Positions 46,970-59,900 of a DNA stretch of 64,000 nt are shown here, piece after piece; the first letter of the stretch is position 1, and each line of letters opens with the position of its first letter. Where the stretch lies: NCBI GenBank assembly GCA_033063855.1, contig CP093830.1, forward strand, positions 12,338,854-12,402,853. Reading direction: 5' to 3'. The notes under the pieces are model-generated. The model was not told where the DNA came from. It saw only the letters and a program-made list of their open reading frames with translations, and did not search any database. The position numbers and the translations under genes were made by a program. The DNA comes from Smittia aterrima (lineage: Eukaryota; Arthropoda; Insecta; Diptera; Chironomidae).

Positions 46970-49260
46970 ATGATTAGAGTAAGAAAAGCCTTTCGTCAAT
47001 TCGAGAGGATCAGCAAAAGATGTTACGCAAGCTTTGGAGTCGCGACACCTCAAGAATCAATTCGAAATATTGGAATTCTTGCACATATCGATGCAGGTAA
47101 GAAATTTTATATCAAGTGACCTGTTAAATCAAACTCAGAATCATTTTATTTTAGGAAAAACGACAACAACAGAGCGAATGCTGTTTTATTCAGGAAAAAC
47201 GAGAAGTCTTGGTGAAGTTCATCATGGCACAACGATTACTGATTTTTTAACTCAAGAAAGAGAAAGAGGAATCACAATTTGCAGTTCAGCAGTTTCGTTT
47301 CAATGGAAAGAGCATAGAATGAATCTTCTTGATACTCCTGGACACATTGATTTTACGATGGAAGTTGAACAATCGTTGGGAGCTGTTGATGGATGCGTTG
47401 TCATTCTCGATTCGTCTGCTGGAGTTGAAGCACAAACAATAACTGTTTGGAATCAGTCGGATCGATATGATCTCCCAAAAATGATCTTCGCTAATAAAAT
47501 GGATCGAGCTGATGCTGACTTTGAAGGTTGCGTTGAAGACGTTCGTACTAAACTTGATATTGTGCCGATACCTTTGCAACTTCCTCTTCGAGTTGATGGT
47601 CAGTTCAGAGGTAAGATTAATTCAATTTGATGTTACTGTAATCATCAAATTACATGTTCAGCTTTTAGGCGTCATCGATCTTATCAGCATGAAACAAATT
47701 ACATGGGATGTCAAGAATCAAGGACAGAGCTACAAAGTTGAGAACATAACTGACGCAAATCATGCGAATGCGAAGCGATTAGAGATTATTGACAGTCTTT
47801 CGGGAATCGACGATCAGCTAGCGGAAGTCATAATCGCCAATGACAGCCTTGAGAACTTAAGCGTTGATCTCATTTTAAATTCGATTCGAAGACAAACGAT
47901 TGCCAGAAAAATAGTTCCAGTTCTTCTTGGCTCTGCTTATAAAAACACGGGTGTTCAGCTCTTGATGGATTCTGTCATAAATTTCCTGCCAGCACCAAAT
48001 GAAAGGAATGAAATCTACAATTGCTTTGGCAATGACTTTGTTGGAAAAGTCTTTAAAGTGACGCACGATAAGCAAAGAGGAGCGTTAAGCATGGTTCGCA
48101 TATTTAGGGGAGAGCTGAAGAGGGGAGCTCGATTATCAACATCAACAGTTACTGGAGAAAATGTTCAGCGAATCTATGAACCTCTTGCAGATGAGTACAG
48201 AGAAATTGATTCGATAGGAGCAGGAAACGTTTGCGTATGTGCGGGACTCAAAGCAACAAAAACCGGCGATATTCTCGTCTCAAGCATCAGTTCGTTAAAA
48301 AATGCGCAAAAGAAATTAAGTAAAAATGCTGATGACGAAGAAAGTATGTTCAGTCTAGAGCCCAAGATTCCCGATGCCGTTTATTTCTGCTCAATTGAAC
48401 CACCAAGCATAGGTTTTCAACAAGCATTAGAAAACGCTCTCATTCAAATTCAACGAGAAGATCCAAGCTTACGAGTGAAATACGATGAGAATACGATGCA
48501 AACCGTTCTCGGAGGAATGGGCGAACTCCATCTGGATATCATAAAGTCTCGTCTCTTAAGTGAATACAAGATCGATGCTGATCTCGGACCGCTTCAGATT
48601 GCTTACAAGGAAACTATCGAGGGCAAACAAAGAAGTTCTTTCAAAAGTGAGAAAGAAATTGCGGGAAACAAGCAACTTGTTGAAATCGAAATGACACTGG
48701 ACTTGATAAGGCCAAAGGATGACATTTTCCGTTTGGATAATTCACCGGAAGCTTCTGAAAACTTAACGCCAATCAGACCCAAATACATTACGCTGGTTAG
48801 GAAAGCAAGTATTAGCGCATTGGAACGAGGACCGAAAATCGGTGGACAAGTCGTGAATGTTCGAATCATTTTAAATCGTTTAGTGATAGGAAGAGGAACA
48901 GCAGATTCTTTCATCATGGCAGCTGCTATGCAATGTGTTCAAAAGGTCCTTCTGGAAGCAGATTGTCGACTTATGGAGCCAATGATGTCGATTCAAATTG
49001 TGTTACCTAACGAAAAAGTTTCACCAATTTTAGGAGACTTGGGAAGAAGACGAGCACAAATCATTGATGTTTCTTTGCGAGGTGAAAACAACAAGATTGT
49101 TGACATTATTGCTCCATTAGCAGAACTCGCTGGATATTCAAGTGTCGTGAGAACTCTTAGTTCAGGAACTGCAAGCGTGTCGATGCAACCCAACGGTTAC
49201 AGTCTAATATCAACTTCAGCCGAACAAACAGCGATAAGACGAGCTCAAGGATTAGAATAA
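46970..49260 (+). CDS. mRRF2: Mitochondrial elongation factor G2 / ribosome recycling factor 2
   Basis: GTPase that splits the mitochondrial ribosome after termination together with RRF. Exons 46970-47096, 47155-47610 and 47669-49260 give 724 residues. The first ~22 residues (MIRVRKAFRQFERISKR) form a basic amphipathic mitochondrial targeting sequence. G1 is AHIDAGKTT (39-47), switch II is DTPGHIDF and G4 is NKMD. The EF-G2-type sequences TRSLGEVHHGTTITDFLTQERERGIT and VIDLISMKQITW separate it from mitochondrial EF-G1. Domain II and domains IV/V follow (DLGPLQIAYKETI, VVNVRIILNRL, LGDLGRRRAQI). The first intron interrupts the G1 loop after DAG. The stop lies 18 bp from the convergent MetRS stop. 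Confidence 0.94.
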
Positions 49261-49278
49261 ACAAAAGTTAGGTCAAAG

Positions 49279-51092
49279 CTAAGCTTTCTTTTTTTTATTC
49301 GCGACTTTTTCCTTCTTATCACTACTCTCAAGTATCATACGTTTGAAGAGAATATTTGATTCCAGGTCAGTAAGATTGTGTGGAACCTTTCTAAAGTACA
49401 TTTTCGTGTCTTTCCAAACTCTTTGATCATGCGGAATACTCAATCGAGTCAACAGTTTGTTGCTGAAATCAGGGATCATTGGCTGAAAGATGATGCCGGC
49501 AACGCGCAAAGTTTCCAACGTGAGACTAATAATAGTTTCCAATTTTCTGGTTGTCTCAATTTGACGATCTTTAAGTTCCCATGGCTTTGCGCTTTCAAAG
49601 AAATTGTTGGCCGCGTGAAGCAATGTCATAACGTCATCGGCGACCAAATGAAAACTGTAATCGGTATAATGCTGACGACATTTCTTGGGCACTTCAGTTA
49701 GCTTCTCAACAAGTTCCTTGCAAGAATCCATTTTGATTAACTCCACTAATTGATCGTTGTGAATCTGAGGGAAGATCTGTTGAGGATTTAAACTTTTAGC
49801 ACATGCTCTCGAAAGTAAATTTCCAAACGTATCGGCAAGCTCTGAGTTGAGAACTCTGAAAATCTTTGTTTCACTGTAATCTGAAATAATTGAATTGAAT
49901 AAGAATTTAAATGCAGAAATTAAAGTACAACTCACTTCCATCGCTGTGTTGAACTCCTTCACGAAGCAAGAAGTAGCGAATGCCTTCGATTGTGTAAAGA
50001 CTAGCACGTTCCATTGGATTCACAACATTCATTTTGCTCTTCGACATTTTCTCTCCATTGACAGTCCAATGTGAGTGAACCAGAAGCTGCTGTGGTGGCT
50101 CAATTCCCGCCGCAATGAGAAAAGCTGGCCAGTAAACGCCATGGAACTTTAAAATATCTTTTCCAATGACTTGAACATTCGGTGGCCATGTTTTTAATTG
50201 ATTCGGGTAGTTAGCCACTGTGAGATAATTAACAAGCGCGTCGAGCCAAACATAAATCTTCTGAGTTGGATCATCAAGAACGTCGATTCCCCAAGTCATT
50301 CTTGACGAAGGTCTCGAGACAGAAACATTAGGCAGCTCATCTTTCAGAATGTCGAGAAGGATTTTCCCAAACTTTACCGGCAAAACTCGATTTCTAAAAT
50401 AAATGAATTAGATTGAATGAAAAGGACTTTAGAAAAGTTGACACTTACTCTTGCTTAGCCCAATAGACAACATCATCTTGAAAGTCGCTTAGCTTGAACA
50501 TATAATTCTCTTCTTCAGTCCATTCAACTGGATGACCGGATTCAATCGAAAACTTCTGATTATTCTCAGTTTTCAGCTGTGCTTCGGGGAAGAAAGTTTC
50601 ATCCTGAACAGAATACCATCCAGAGTAAGTGTCTTTATAAATTGCATTTTGAGACTGAAGAGTTTGCCAAAACTTCCAAACTGCAGCCTTATGACGACCT
50701 TCTGTTGTTCTTACGAAATCCGTGTAGTCGACACCGCTCGCTTGGAAAAGAGATCGATAATCGTTGGAGATGCTGTCACAATATTCTTCGACTGGCTTTC
50801 CACGAACCGAAGCTGCTTGCAATACTTTAATTCCATGTTCATCGGTGCCGGTACTAAATACATTGACATAATCATGACTGACGAGCTTTTGAAATCGGTT
50901 GATTGCATCAGCGATGATCGAAGAATACAAATGGCCCAAATGAGGAGCTAAAATGAAATGATTTCTCAAAACTTCAATCCAGTTAAATGAGGAAAGTCTT
51001 TACTTACAAGCATTGGCATAGTAAATTGGTGTTGTTATCATAAATCCATTGGATTTTGACGAAATACTTCTCACTAAATTTAAAAGCCTCAT
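49279..51092 (-). CDS. MetRS-m: Mitochondrial methionyl-tRNA synthetase
   Basis: Charges mitochondrial tRNA-Met. Exons 51092-51008, 50947-50449, 50393-49936 and 49880-49279 give 547 residues. A short basic/Ser-rich presequence (MRLLNLVRSISSKSNG) is followed by the class-I catalytic domain: TPIYYANASPHLGHLYS (HIGH motif as HLGH, residues 31-34), STGTDEHG, then VYWPAFLI, and KMSKS at about 310-314. The C-terminal helical anticodon-binding domain ends with a Lys-rich tail (KKEKVANKKKKA). No zinc-knuckle cysteines are seen, as in the short MARS2 form. The start codon is 81 bp from the divergent PSMD9 start. Confidence 0.94.
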
Positions 51093-51173
51093 CGCGTCTC
51101 CTCGGTTTGTTTTTCATTCTGAGAAGACAGTATTTCATTGTTTTGCGTATCATTCTAAATCAAATTTTGAAAA
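51093..51173. promoter_or_regulatory. 81-bp divergent promoter, MetRS-m / PSMD9
   Basis: The two start codons (51092 minus, 51174 plus) are separated by only 81 bp, so the core promoters and 5' UTRs must overlap or share this stretch. No TATA box is visible. Confidence 0.6.
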
Positions 51174-51881
51174 ATGGTTGTTTCAACAGATCCACAGCGT
51201 GAACAGGTCCTTAAACTCATCGAGGAGAAGGATAAAATCGAACGAAAGATTTCAGACATGGGAATAGTTCTGCAAAATGTAATTAAAATAAATTTAAGCT
51301 CAAAATCCTGAATCTCAAAGATTTTTTTTTCGTTTTAGAACAAAGTCGGATTTAATGAGCCACTGGTTGATGCTGAAGGATTTCCTCGACCCGATATCGA
51401 TGTTAGATCAGTACGCATAGCACGTACACAGATTATTTGCTTGCAAAATGATTTGAAAGAGATTACAAAGTCGATTGAAGAAGGAATGGAAAAATATTTC
51501 CAAGAATCAAAGGAAACATTGACATCAACAAAGATCCCACCAGAAGTAAGAGGAGCAGCAGCGGCATCAACAAGCAATCAAGCACCATCTGAACCACAAA
51601 ATCCTTTCGTTGTTGTCAATTTGGTGTCTCCTGGAAGTCCCGCAGAAGAAGCTGGAATTCAAGTTCGTGACTTGATCACTTCCTTCGGTACAATCACATC
51701 AATGAACTTCAAAGATCTTGCACAAGTCGGTGAACTTGTCAAAAACTCCCAGAACAATCAAGTCCGAATCAAAGTCAAGCGAAATGATAAAATCGAAGAA
51801 TTGATCCTGGTTCCGAAAACTTGGTCTGGCCGCGGACTTCTTGGCTGTAACATCGTTCCATTCACATCAACTCAAATGTAA
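51174..51881 (+). CDS. PSMD9: 26S proteasome assembly chaperone PSMD9 (p27 / Nas2)
   Basis: Chaperone of the proteasome base that binds the ATPase RPT5 tail through a PDZ domain. Exons 51174-51278 and 51339-51881 give 215 residues, the usual size. The N-terminal coiled coil includes REQVLKLIEEKDKIERKISD, followed by VGFNEPLVDAEGFPRPDIDV, a family signature. An Ala/Ser-rich hinge leads to the PDZ domain (PFVVVNLVSPGSPAEEAGIQ, VRDLITSFG) ending with GRGLLGCNIVPF. Confidence 0.94.
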
Positions 51882-52082
51882 TCTTCTATTATTAAATCTT
51901 TATTGGATTATTCTTCTTTGTAATTTGAAAACATTCAAAACGCAATAAATTTCGACAAAACATATCAATCAAAGTGTTCTAATCTAGTGGCAAATATAGA
52001 TCGTGAGCAAAGGTAGAAATGTCTTGATAGAGTTGCTTAACTCTAAGAAAAAAATTAATAAAAACACTTAAGGTCATGCTGA

Positions 52083-55000
52083 TCAATACGATGATCCGTA
52101 GTTTCCCCATGTGTTGCCGTATCCGTAAGTGCTCTGTTGATAGTAACTCTGTTGATTCCAGTCGTATTGCCCACCGCTTGGGTAGTTCGGATAATTTGAA
52201 CTACCATAGTGTCCTCCTTGGGCTGCGCTGTTGCTGTAGTTATAAGGAGCGCTTGAATAGGGATTTCCATTGTTTGATGATGAATCCTTCGATTTCTTGC
52301 TTGATGAAGTCTCATGCTCGCTGAAAGAAGAGTATCAAATATTTGTTCATGGATTAAAATTGATTCAACTTACTTCGATGACTTCTTTTTGTTTTCTTTT
52401 GTTTTTTCGAGAATAACTTGAAGTAGCTTCTGTGCTTCTTGCAAGTCTTTAACAGAACTACCGAAATCCTCGAGGAATTCGACTTTTCGCTGAGCGAATA
52501 AAAGCTTCTGATCTGGATCTAAACTTTCCTGCGTCATAAATGTGTCAAGAACATCGAGAATCTCCTTTTCATTGATAGGATCACGTTGCAGTGCAAGGTC
52601 GATAACTTGAAGTGCAATTCTTGTATTCATAGTGTCCTTGGCGAGGGCGTCTTTCAAAACCTTCATTGCACCATCGTAGTCTTTCTTATTTTTGCAGAGG
52701 AAGCGAGCATACTTAATGCACAACGAAGCTGTAATATTTTTGTTTTTCGATGCTGCAATGTGCTGCTCGTACAGTTGAACACAGTTCTCTAAATTTCCAC
52801 GACGTCGTTCAAGATTGATCCGGAAATATGCGACTTGTAGAAGATTCGGATGAAGCTTATCGAGTTTTTGAAGAATTTCTGAAGCTTTTTCGTAGTCGCC
52901 ATGGGTTTCTTCAAAAGCTGCCCACATCATAAGAAGACTTGGCTTATCAGGATGGTGAATTAAACATGCTCGCTCGAACACATCGCGAGATCTTGTCTCG
53001 AACTCAGCATCATCTCTGTTGGTCTCCAAGTAACGAATCAGTTTAAGCCAGAACTCTTCGTAAAGTGCACATGCAATCAGACAACGTTCGAACAAAACGA
53101 GAATTCTCTTCCGGTCTCCTTGTTCAATTTCGAAATCCAAATATTCCTTCCAGTTCTTCAATTGAATTCGTTCGAGTTGTTTGACGTGGAAATAAGGACG
53201 TTTAATTCCTTCTTCGAACGTCCAACGCTTATTAATCATTTCAACTGTCGCTTTGTTGATCTTCTTTCGTTTGTTGATAATAATTTTTCTGATTGCATCA
53301 GCTTCCTCTTCATTGCGAACATGATCGTTGGGTTCGTCTTCTCCTGGTGGCACTTGATCATCAGGTTCCGAGCTTTTTGACTCATTCAAATCTTTGCGAA
53401 CTTCTTCACGTAGCTTCTTAAACTCGGAAACTGAAACCAACTTATGAGCGGGATTATTGTTGACGAGTTCACGGAAATTCTCCCAGTGAGTCTTGTAGCC
53501 TTGCGTTGGTGTCGCTAACAAACGATCGTAGATCATGACCATGTTCTGTAGGTTCTTCTCTTCATTCTCCCACTTAATGTATCCATCCCATAACTAAAAC
53601 GATAATTGTATAAATAAAACTAAATTTTTTAATCAAAGCTAAGTTTACTCACCTTATCAGAACGGAACTCTAAACCGCAAGCATTTAAAGCTCGTTCGAA
53701 TTGACTTCTGACATAATCGCGATCTTTTCCATGCTTTTCCTTGACGTGAGTCAAATAATGAATCCACAAGTCGATGCTTAATCCAATGGCCTTCAGACCT
53801 CGTTCGAAAACCTTCGTTGCATAATTTTTTTTTGGCAAAAGAGTTTTTTAATTTATTTTGTTTAATCAAAAACACAAATTTCACCAAAAAAGAAAGAAAG
53901 TAAAAGGAAAGAGAAATTAGTATAGGGAACGCTTAGCGTCGAGATCCCATGTTAATATTAAATGAATTTGATGTAATTTGACTTTCTTCTGCGGTGTTCC
54001 GCTGAAGCCCTCACCTTAAAATGGCCAATGAGTTTGTCTTACAGTTCTAAGTACTTAAAAATCTAATCGCTTAATGACTAAGAATCTTTTACATTTCATT
54101 CAGAATTTGATTAAGTTTATCACAATAAATCTCGCACGTGAATAAAATTACAACAACTAATCAATTAAAACTTGTCACATTTTGAATCTCATTTTATACT
54201 TACGCTATGTGGGGAAAAAATCGAAAGAATTCGTGAGTTTAGTGATTAAAAATTGATTGTGTGCGACACCACAATTCCACGGCTTTACCGAGAAATTGTT
54301 TTTAATTACAGGAAAGCTCAAAACACTTTTTGATGCCAAGTAAAAAAAAGTTGAAATCCGAGTTGGAAGTTATCGAATCCATTCTTCGAAATTAAAAGAT
54401 GAATGAACCCATCAATGATGCTCTTAGTTTTTGATTTCATCAAAGTTTTGTTTTTTTTTCTTTTCATTTTGGTTAAAAAATATCACAATACGTTTCAGGA
54501 AATGTGTTTAAATCTAGGCGATCTCGATTACACAATGCGTTGTATCAAACATCGTTGTGCAACCGAGAGTTGCATCAAATGTGAACATACAACACACAGA
54601 AGAAATTAACAACGTTCAGTAATTCTCATACAATAAATTTTGTAATAATGTTTCTCAGTCTATGCTCTCTCGTCAGTAGCGTCAAATCCTAAGAAGCCGC
54701 GGAGGTGTGCAGAAATATAGACCCGCAAACTGTGATTTCGTGCCCTCTCACAGAAACAATAATTCATTACACAGCTGTTAAAGATTCGTATCTCGTTCTT
54801 GAAATTGTTATAATTGGCTTAAGACTACCGCGGAGTTTTAAAACTATGATAGATAACTAATAAAGTAATTTTGCTCACCTCGTCACACTTCTCGATGCTT
54901 CCTTTCTTCTTCTCGTAATCAGCGTATTTACGCCAGTATCCATAGCAGTAGCAATAGCGAGCCAAAAACTTATCGTAGACGTCTCGCGCAGCTTCAACAT

Positions 55001-56352
55001 CATTCTCAGAATCAACATACTGAAGAAGGAACGTCCAAGCGTTAAAGTCCTCTTGATCCGCTTTCACTGCCTTCCAGTATTTGTCTAAATCAGGAAGTTT
55101 CGATTTCTTCTCCTCAGTTCCATCAGTTTTAAGTTTCTTTCCGTCTGATTCATCTGTTGGCTCGTTAGGATCATAGTCACTTTCGTGTTTACGTTTACCT
55201 TCTTTTTTCAATGCGGGAAGCTCATCTTCTGACACGACTTCAGTATCTGCTGGTAATTCAGCCAATTTTGGGCCTGGCAGTTCCTCGTCAGAAACTTCTT
55301 CGGCGTCTTGAACTTTTGGTTTCGCTGGTCCAGGCAATTCATCTTCAGAAATGTTTTCTGCGTCAAGATCCGTTGCATCAGGATCGCAAGCTTTCATTTC
55401 TTCACTTTGAGCAAATGTCTCAGCTGATTTTTCTTCATCAATCATCTGGAAATCATCGTCACCTCCGAGGAAATTATTTGAAGGTTCTTCATTTTCTTCC
55501 TTTGAAGACTCGTCGTTAGATGCAAAACGTGAGTTGTTATCATAAACCGAGGGAAATGAGTTAGCATTTTCCAAGTCTGCAAACTCAGCATTAAACGTTT
55601 CATCAGTTTGATTTGTTTCTTCTTTTTCGTTCGACTGCTGTTCGTAAGTGAGATTATCATCAAATCCTAATGAACTTCCATTGTCTTCATTTGGTTGTTG
55701 AGTAGCTTCGCTCTCTTCGCCATCATCATTCGACTCTTGAATTTCTTCGACAATTGGTGCAATTTCCTCAGACATCTGGTGATCTTCTTCTTCATCTTCA
55801 ATGTTCTGAAATTAAAAAAAAATGTTAGAAGAACCTCAAACCATAGAAACTGAAAGTTTGCAAATCATTTGAGATCAGTTGGCCCTTGCGAATACTTCTT
55901 AACAAACCTTCCGCGTTAGCAGAAGATTCGTTCAGAGACACACGGATTACAAATCAACGTATGCCCGAAAGTTTCTTATCATCATAGAAGCCAAACTTTG
56001 TCGCGCTGGATCTTTTATTACCTGCTTGCGAGTTCTTCTTGTTGCTCGAGGTGTTATTGGAGTTTCAACTGTTGCTTTAGAACGAGTTGATCTGGTTCTA
56101 CGTCCTCCTATAATACATTGAAAGAAATTTTCATTAGAATTTTCATAAAAATATTTTTGTCTGGAAGTTTTTAAAGCGGCAAAACACAATTTTTGATTTT
56201 ACTTTAGAAAATAAAATGAATTTGAAATCACGATTATGATATTAATCAAGAGAACAATCTCATTTACAGCTTTGTACTATTTTTAATCTTTAAAACTAAC
56301 TAATAAAGCTTTAATTTTTAAAATAACTATATTTACCATCTGAATCCGCCAT
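52083..56352 (-). CDS. Prp39: Pre-mRNA processing factor 39 (PRPF39)
   Basis: U1 snRNP-associated HAT-repeat protein for 5' splice-site recognition. Exons 56352-56337, 56107-56022, 55805-54879, 53811-53653, 53593-52374 and 52320-52083 give 881 residues. A basic N-terminus (GRRTRSTRSK) is followed by ~200 acidic residues that contain three SEDELPG-like repeats. HAT repeats start at LPDLDKYWKAVKADQEDFNAW and continue through YGYWRKYADYEKKKG, LSIDLWIHYLTHVKE and LWDGYIKWENEEKN. The C-terminus is Tyr/Gly/Ser/Asn-rich (SYYQQSTYGYGN) and low-complexity. The acceptor of exon 4 (GCAACGAAG before GTTTTC) follows an A-rich stretch rather than a pyrimidine tract, and the intron before it (53812-54878) is about 1.07 kb, far longer than its neighbours. 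Confidence 0.92.
53812..54878 (-). other. Long PRPF39 intron with possible structured RNA
   Basis: The only long intron of the gene. Near the exon-4 side, 53915-53948 folds as GGGA/TCCC enclosing ACGC-TTA-GCGT, and 53991-54007 as a GCGG-TGTT-CCGC stem. A second cluster, 54656-54755, has GTCTAT/ATAGAC and CTGTGA/TCACAG stems. No full snoRNA or snRNA signature (C/D boxes, H/ACA boxes) was established. Confidence 0.3.
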
Positions 56353-56972
56353 TTTTACTGAGTTCACAACGAAAAAATATTTTTCGTTGAAAATATTCTC
56401 AAAACAACAAAAATCTTTAAAGAGAATAAAAGTTTAGTTATTGCTTTGAATAGTGTAAATCATTTCAATCCACATTTCGGCATGTCATTTCTTGTTTAAT
56501 TTGCTTAGTTGAAGATCCAATTAACAGTTTGGATTTCGCCGGATAACTCAGAGGGCAACTCAACATTCGAGCACAGTGTTCATCAACCATTCAGTGATCA
56601 TCAACGTTTTGTGCTCAGTACTTGTTAAATACCCCTCCTGATTCAATACCTACACTCAAAAACTAACGAAAACTTAATTATTCAGTCAGTAAGCTTAGCT
56701 GATGCAGTTAAGTCCAGCGCAAAAGGTGTTTGCGTATACATTGGACATGAATTTATTGAAGTTTAGTGTTCCAACATAGCAAAAAAGACAAAAAAATGGC
56801 AAAAAATAAATAAAATTCAAAATGGAAAATTAAGAATTCGACGAAGTGCGAATAAAAATCTTGTCGTGTTTAAGCAAAGCTATAACGAAGTACAAAGTGA
56901 AACCTGATAGGCTACAAGCGATAAATATTGTGATAGCTACGTTTCAAGTTGCCGAAGTGGTGAAGTTGTGCA
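56353..56972. promoter_or_regulatory. Divergent promoter region, PRPF39 / DCAF10
   Basis: 620 bp between divergent start codons. No TATA box or repeated motif that I can support. It should contain both 5' UTRs. Confidence 0.5.
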
Positions 56973-59900
56973 ATGGCTCTGAACTGGCTTCTGTATCGTG
57001 AAATCTTTGGATCATCTCGAGCCCGAGCAGGAACGTTCTCTCAAATCTATCAAAGTCTCTACAGCAGTATCGGCCCGCACACAAGCTCTGCTTATGACTA
57101 CGGAGGCATTTTCAACTTGGAATTCTCTTCAGACGGGTAAGTCCACTCAAACGACGAGTTATCTCATCGCAGCTTTTATTTTCTTATTCGATGATATTTT
57201 TTTTCTGACACGCGCCGCACACGAGAAAGCGAATAAGCGTGACGGCTCAAAAGCTTTTGGATTCATAAACACGATCAGTGAAAAGTCTTTCTAGTGTTTG
57301 CGTCATTCGATTAGGAAATGAATGGGGTTTGTCCGCTAATAACGAACGAACCCACGCATTTTCTGGTCATCTTTGTTGTAAAGCTTCTATTTGTAATTCA
57401 TAGACGAACCCAGAGAAGTCCATTACTTGCTTTCACTTTTATTTCGCTGGCCAAGTGAGAAGTAAGAGAAAGAAAGCAAGTACGTCTGGCTGTATTTATA
57501 GATTTATTGCCCATAAATCAATTTACATCATAAATTTTTATGAAGTTGCGTGCACTAAACTCGTTCCGGCAATCACATTGAAATTGAGCGCGGGTAATTG
57601 TCTAAGAAAGTGCCGTCTAAGCGCTCGAAGTGCCGACTCTCAACAGTTTTAATAGAACGTTTCCGCGGAGGTCAAGAAACCAATCAATCTCACGAGTCCA
57701 GAACTAGTTCTATAGAATTATCCGGTCAGGTGTCGCGGCAAATTACGGCAAACGCTCTATTCATGCAAAGAAAACAGCTGATTTTGTTGTCGAACGCTAA
57801 TTCATCAGCCCAGACTATTGAAGCGAGTGAAATCAAACGTTCGACTTGATTGAGCGACTTGAGAATTAATTGACTTGCGGCTATTTATACTTCTCGTAAA
57901 ACCTGCCTGAAGCAACTTATTTTATGCTAAACCAGATGTCCTTTGCTTATCTCGCTCCAATTCTGTCGAGACGCTCAATTCTCTCAGCGACTATCTCCTA
58001 CGATCATGTCTAAAGCGGCTTGTGTATTAAATCAATTTTTAATTGAAAATTTAAATCATTCCGTTTGGAGACAAAATGTTATGACTGAAGAGCGAATGAA
58101 AAAATATTTCGATTCGGGTCATTGAAGTTCACATATTTCACGGCCAAAGTCTTTTAACTTGAATGATTATGACAGCACAGTTAATGATATTTAGTCACCT
58201 ACTTAAAAATATTATTCTCTACGTTGCACATGTCAAAGTCATGGCTGTTTGCGACGACGTCTTGATTTGCTCAGATAAATAACTTAAACGAGCATCGAAA
58301 TTTCCTCAAGATAATCTTAAAAGCACATGCTCGTGTTAGAAAACAAACATAGAGCTTTGTACAGATCGATAAACTGAGATAGCCACAAACTTAGATCATG
58401 CACGTTGCTATTTTCAAAGTAAAAAATTATTCAGATCACACACACGTTTGCTTGCTTTGATAAAGTTTTGCGGTGAATCGACAACATTTTTTCACAATTG
58501 CTTTTTCATCAATGAAACCATTTTTACTGATCAAGTGGTTTTGTTCTTCTTTGCTTGTAGAGTAAGCCATTAAAATTCTTTTTCTCCTCCCCTTAAAACA
58601 AAGTATCGAAGCTCGCGTTTTAAATTGCTTTTAGTTTGTTTTCATTATCAGCCTACAAATAAACACTTTAAAGTTGTTATCTTGAAAGCGAGACCTACAT
58701 CAATTGCAATTTTTATTGATACTGAACTTAACTGAAGACTTTAACTAGTTTGACTAGAGATGACGTCAAACAAGTAAAAGTCTAAAGCTTGTTGATTCAA
58801 AATAATTATATTTGTTGTGCGGCAATAATAATTATAGAGCTTAAAGCAATTAAGAAAATCATCAATCATCGCTTAATATTTTGTTTCCAATGACCGTCAC
58901 CTACTCTAATTATCGTCTCTCTGTTGACGACATTAAACTTGCACTCTAGGAAAACTATTTTGTTGTCGAGCTTGATCGTAAAACGGTGTCAAGTGCAAAG
59001 ACGTAGCAAGCATGCAGAAACATTTGGCTGAGTTGTGTCGAAGAGAGCGAAACGACCCACAAGTTGTAAATACTCGATGCATAAGACATTAGACTTGACT
59101 TTTATTCATGGTCACTCGACACTATAACTCATGAAAATAAATTGAATTCTCTTAGAATGGATTAGGCTGGGCGATCGGACTTTCCAGCTTCATTTGCCAA
59201 TTTATCATATTTCTTCTGAGAACCTGTCGATTTAGAATTGCCCCGTGTGTTGCGATTAATTTTTTAATTACTCTCGTTGTTTCTCTTTCAGATCAATATT
59301 AATTGCAGCCTGTGAGAAGAAATCTGTAATTTTATTCGAAACAACAAACCGGAGACCAATCAAAATTCTTGACAACGTACACGATGATTGCGTGAATTGT
59401 GTCAAGTAAGTGGACGAGAAACGTGATTGCTACTGGGTTATTCAATGACATGCTATGCGGGCGATGACGCTTCTCGGCTTTATTCGGAAAAACTTCCTCA
59501 GCGTAATCGGAAGAATATTGAACATGCTCGCATTTCCATCATGAATGTCGGAATTCACGGAATAACCAGTTCGCATTCATGCCTTTTACGCATTTAACTT
59601 TGTTGCAACAAATAATTATTTTTAATTTAAAGGTTTCTCGACGACCGACTTTTCGCAACGTGTTCTGATGACTCAACTGTTGCACTTTATGACACGCGGA
59701 ACCTAAAATCAAAGATTAGAACATTGCGCGGACATTCAAATTGGGTGAAGAACATTGAGTACAGTAAACGTGATTGTCTGCTTGTGACGTCAGGCTTTGA
59801 TGGATCAATATTCACATGGGACTTGAACTCATATACAGAGAATAATTTAACTTATCAAAAAGTTTTCCACACTCCAGGTAATAACATTTATTAATATTTC

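Noticed and set aside
54403..54609. Plus-strand 68-codon ORF with cysteines inside the PRPF39 intron
   Set aside because: The hydrophobic start and Cys pairs (CIKHRC, CIKCEH) were tempting, but there is no promoter or splice context and it is short for an AT-rich intron.
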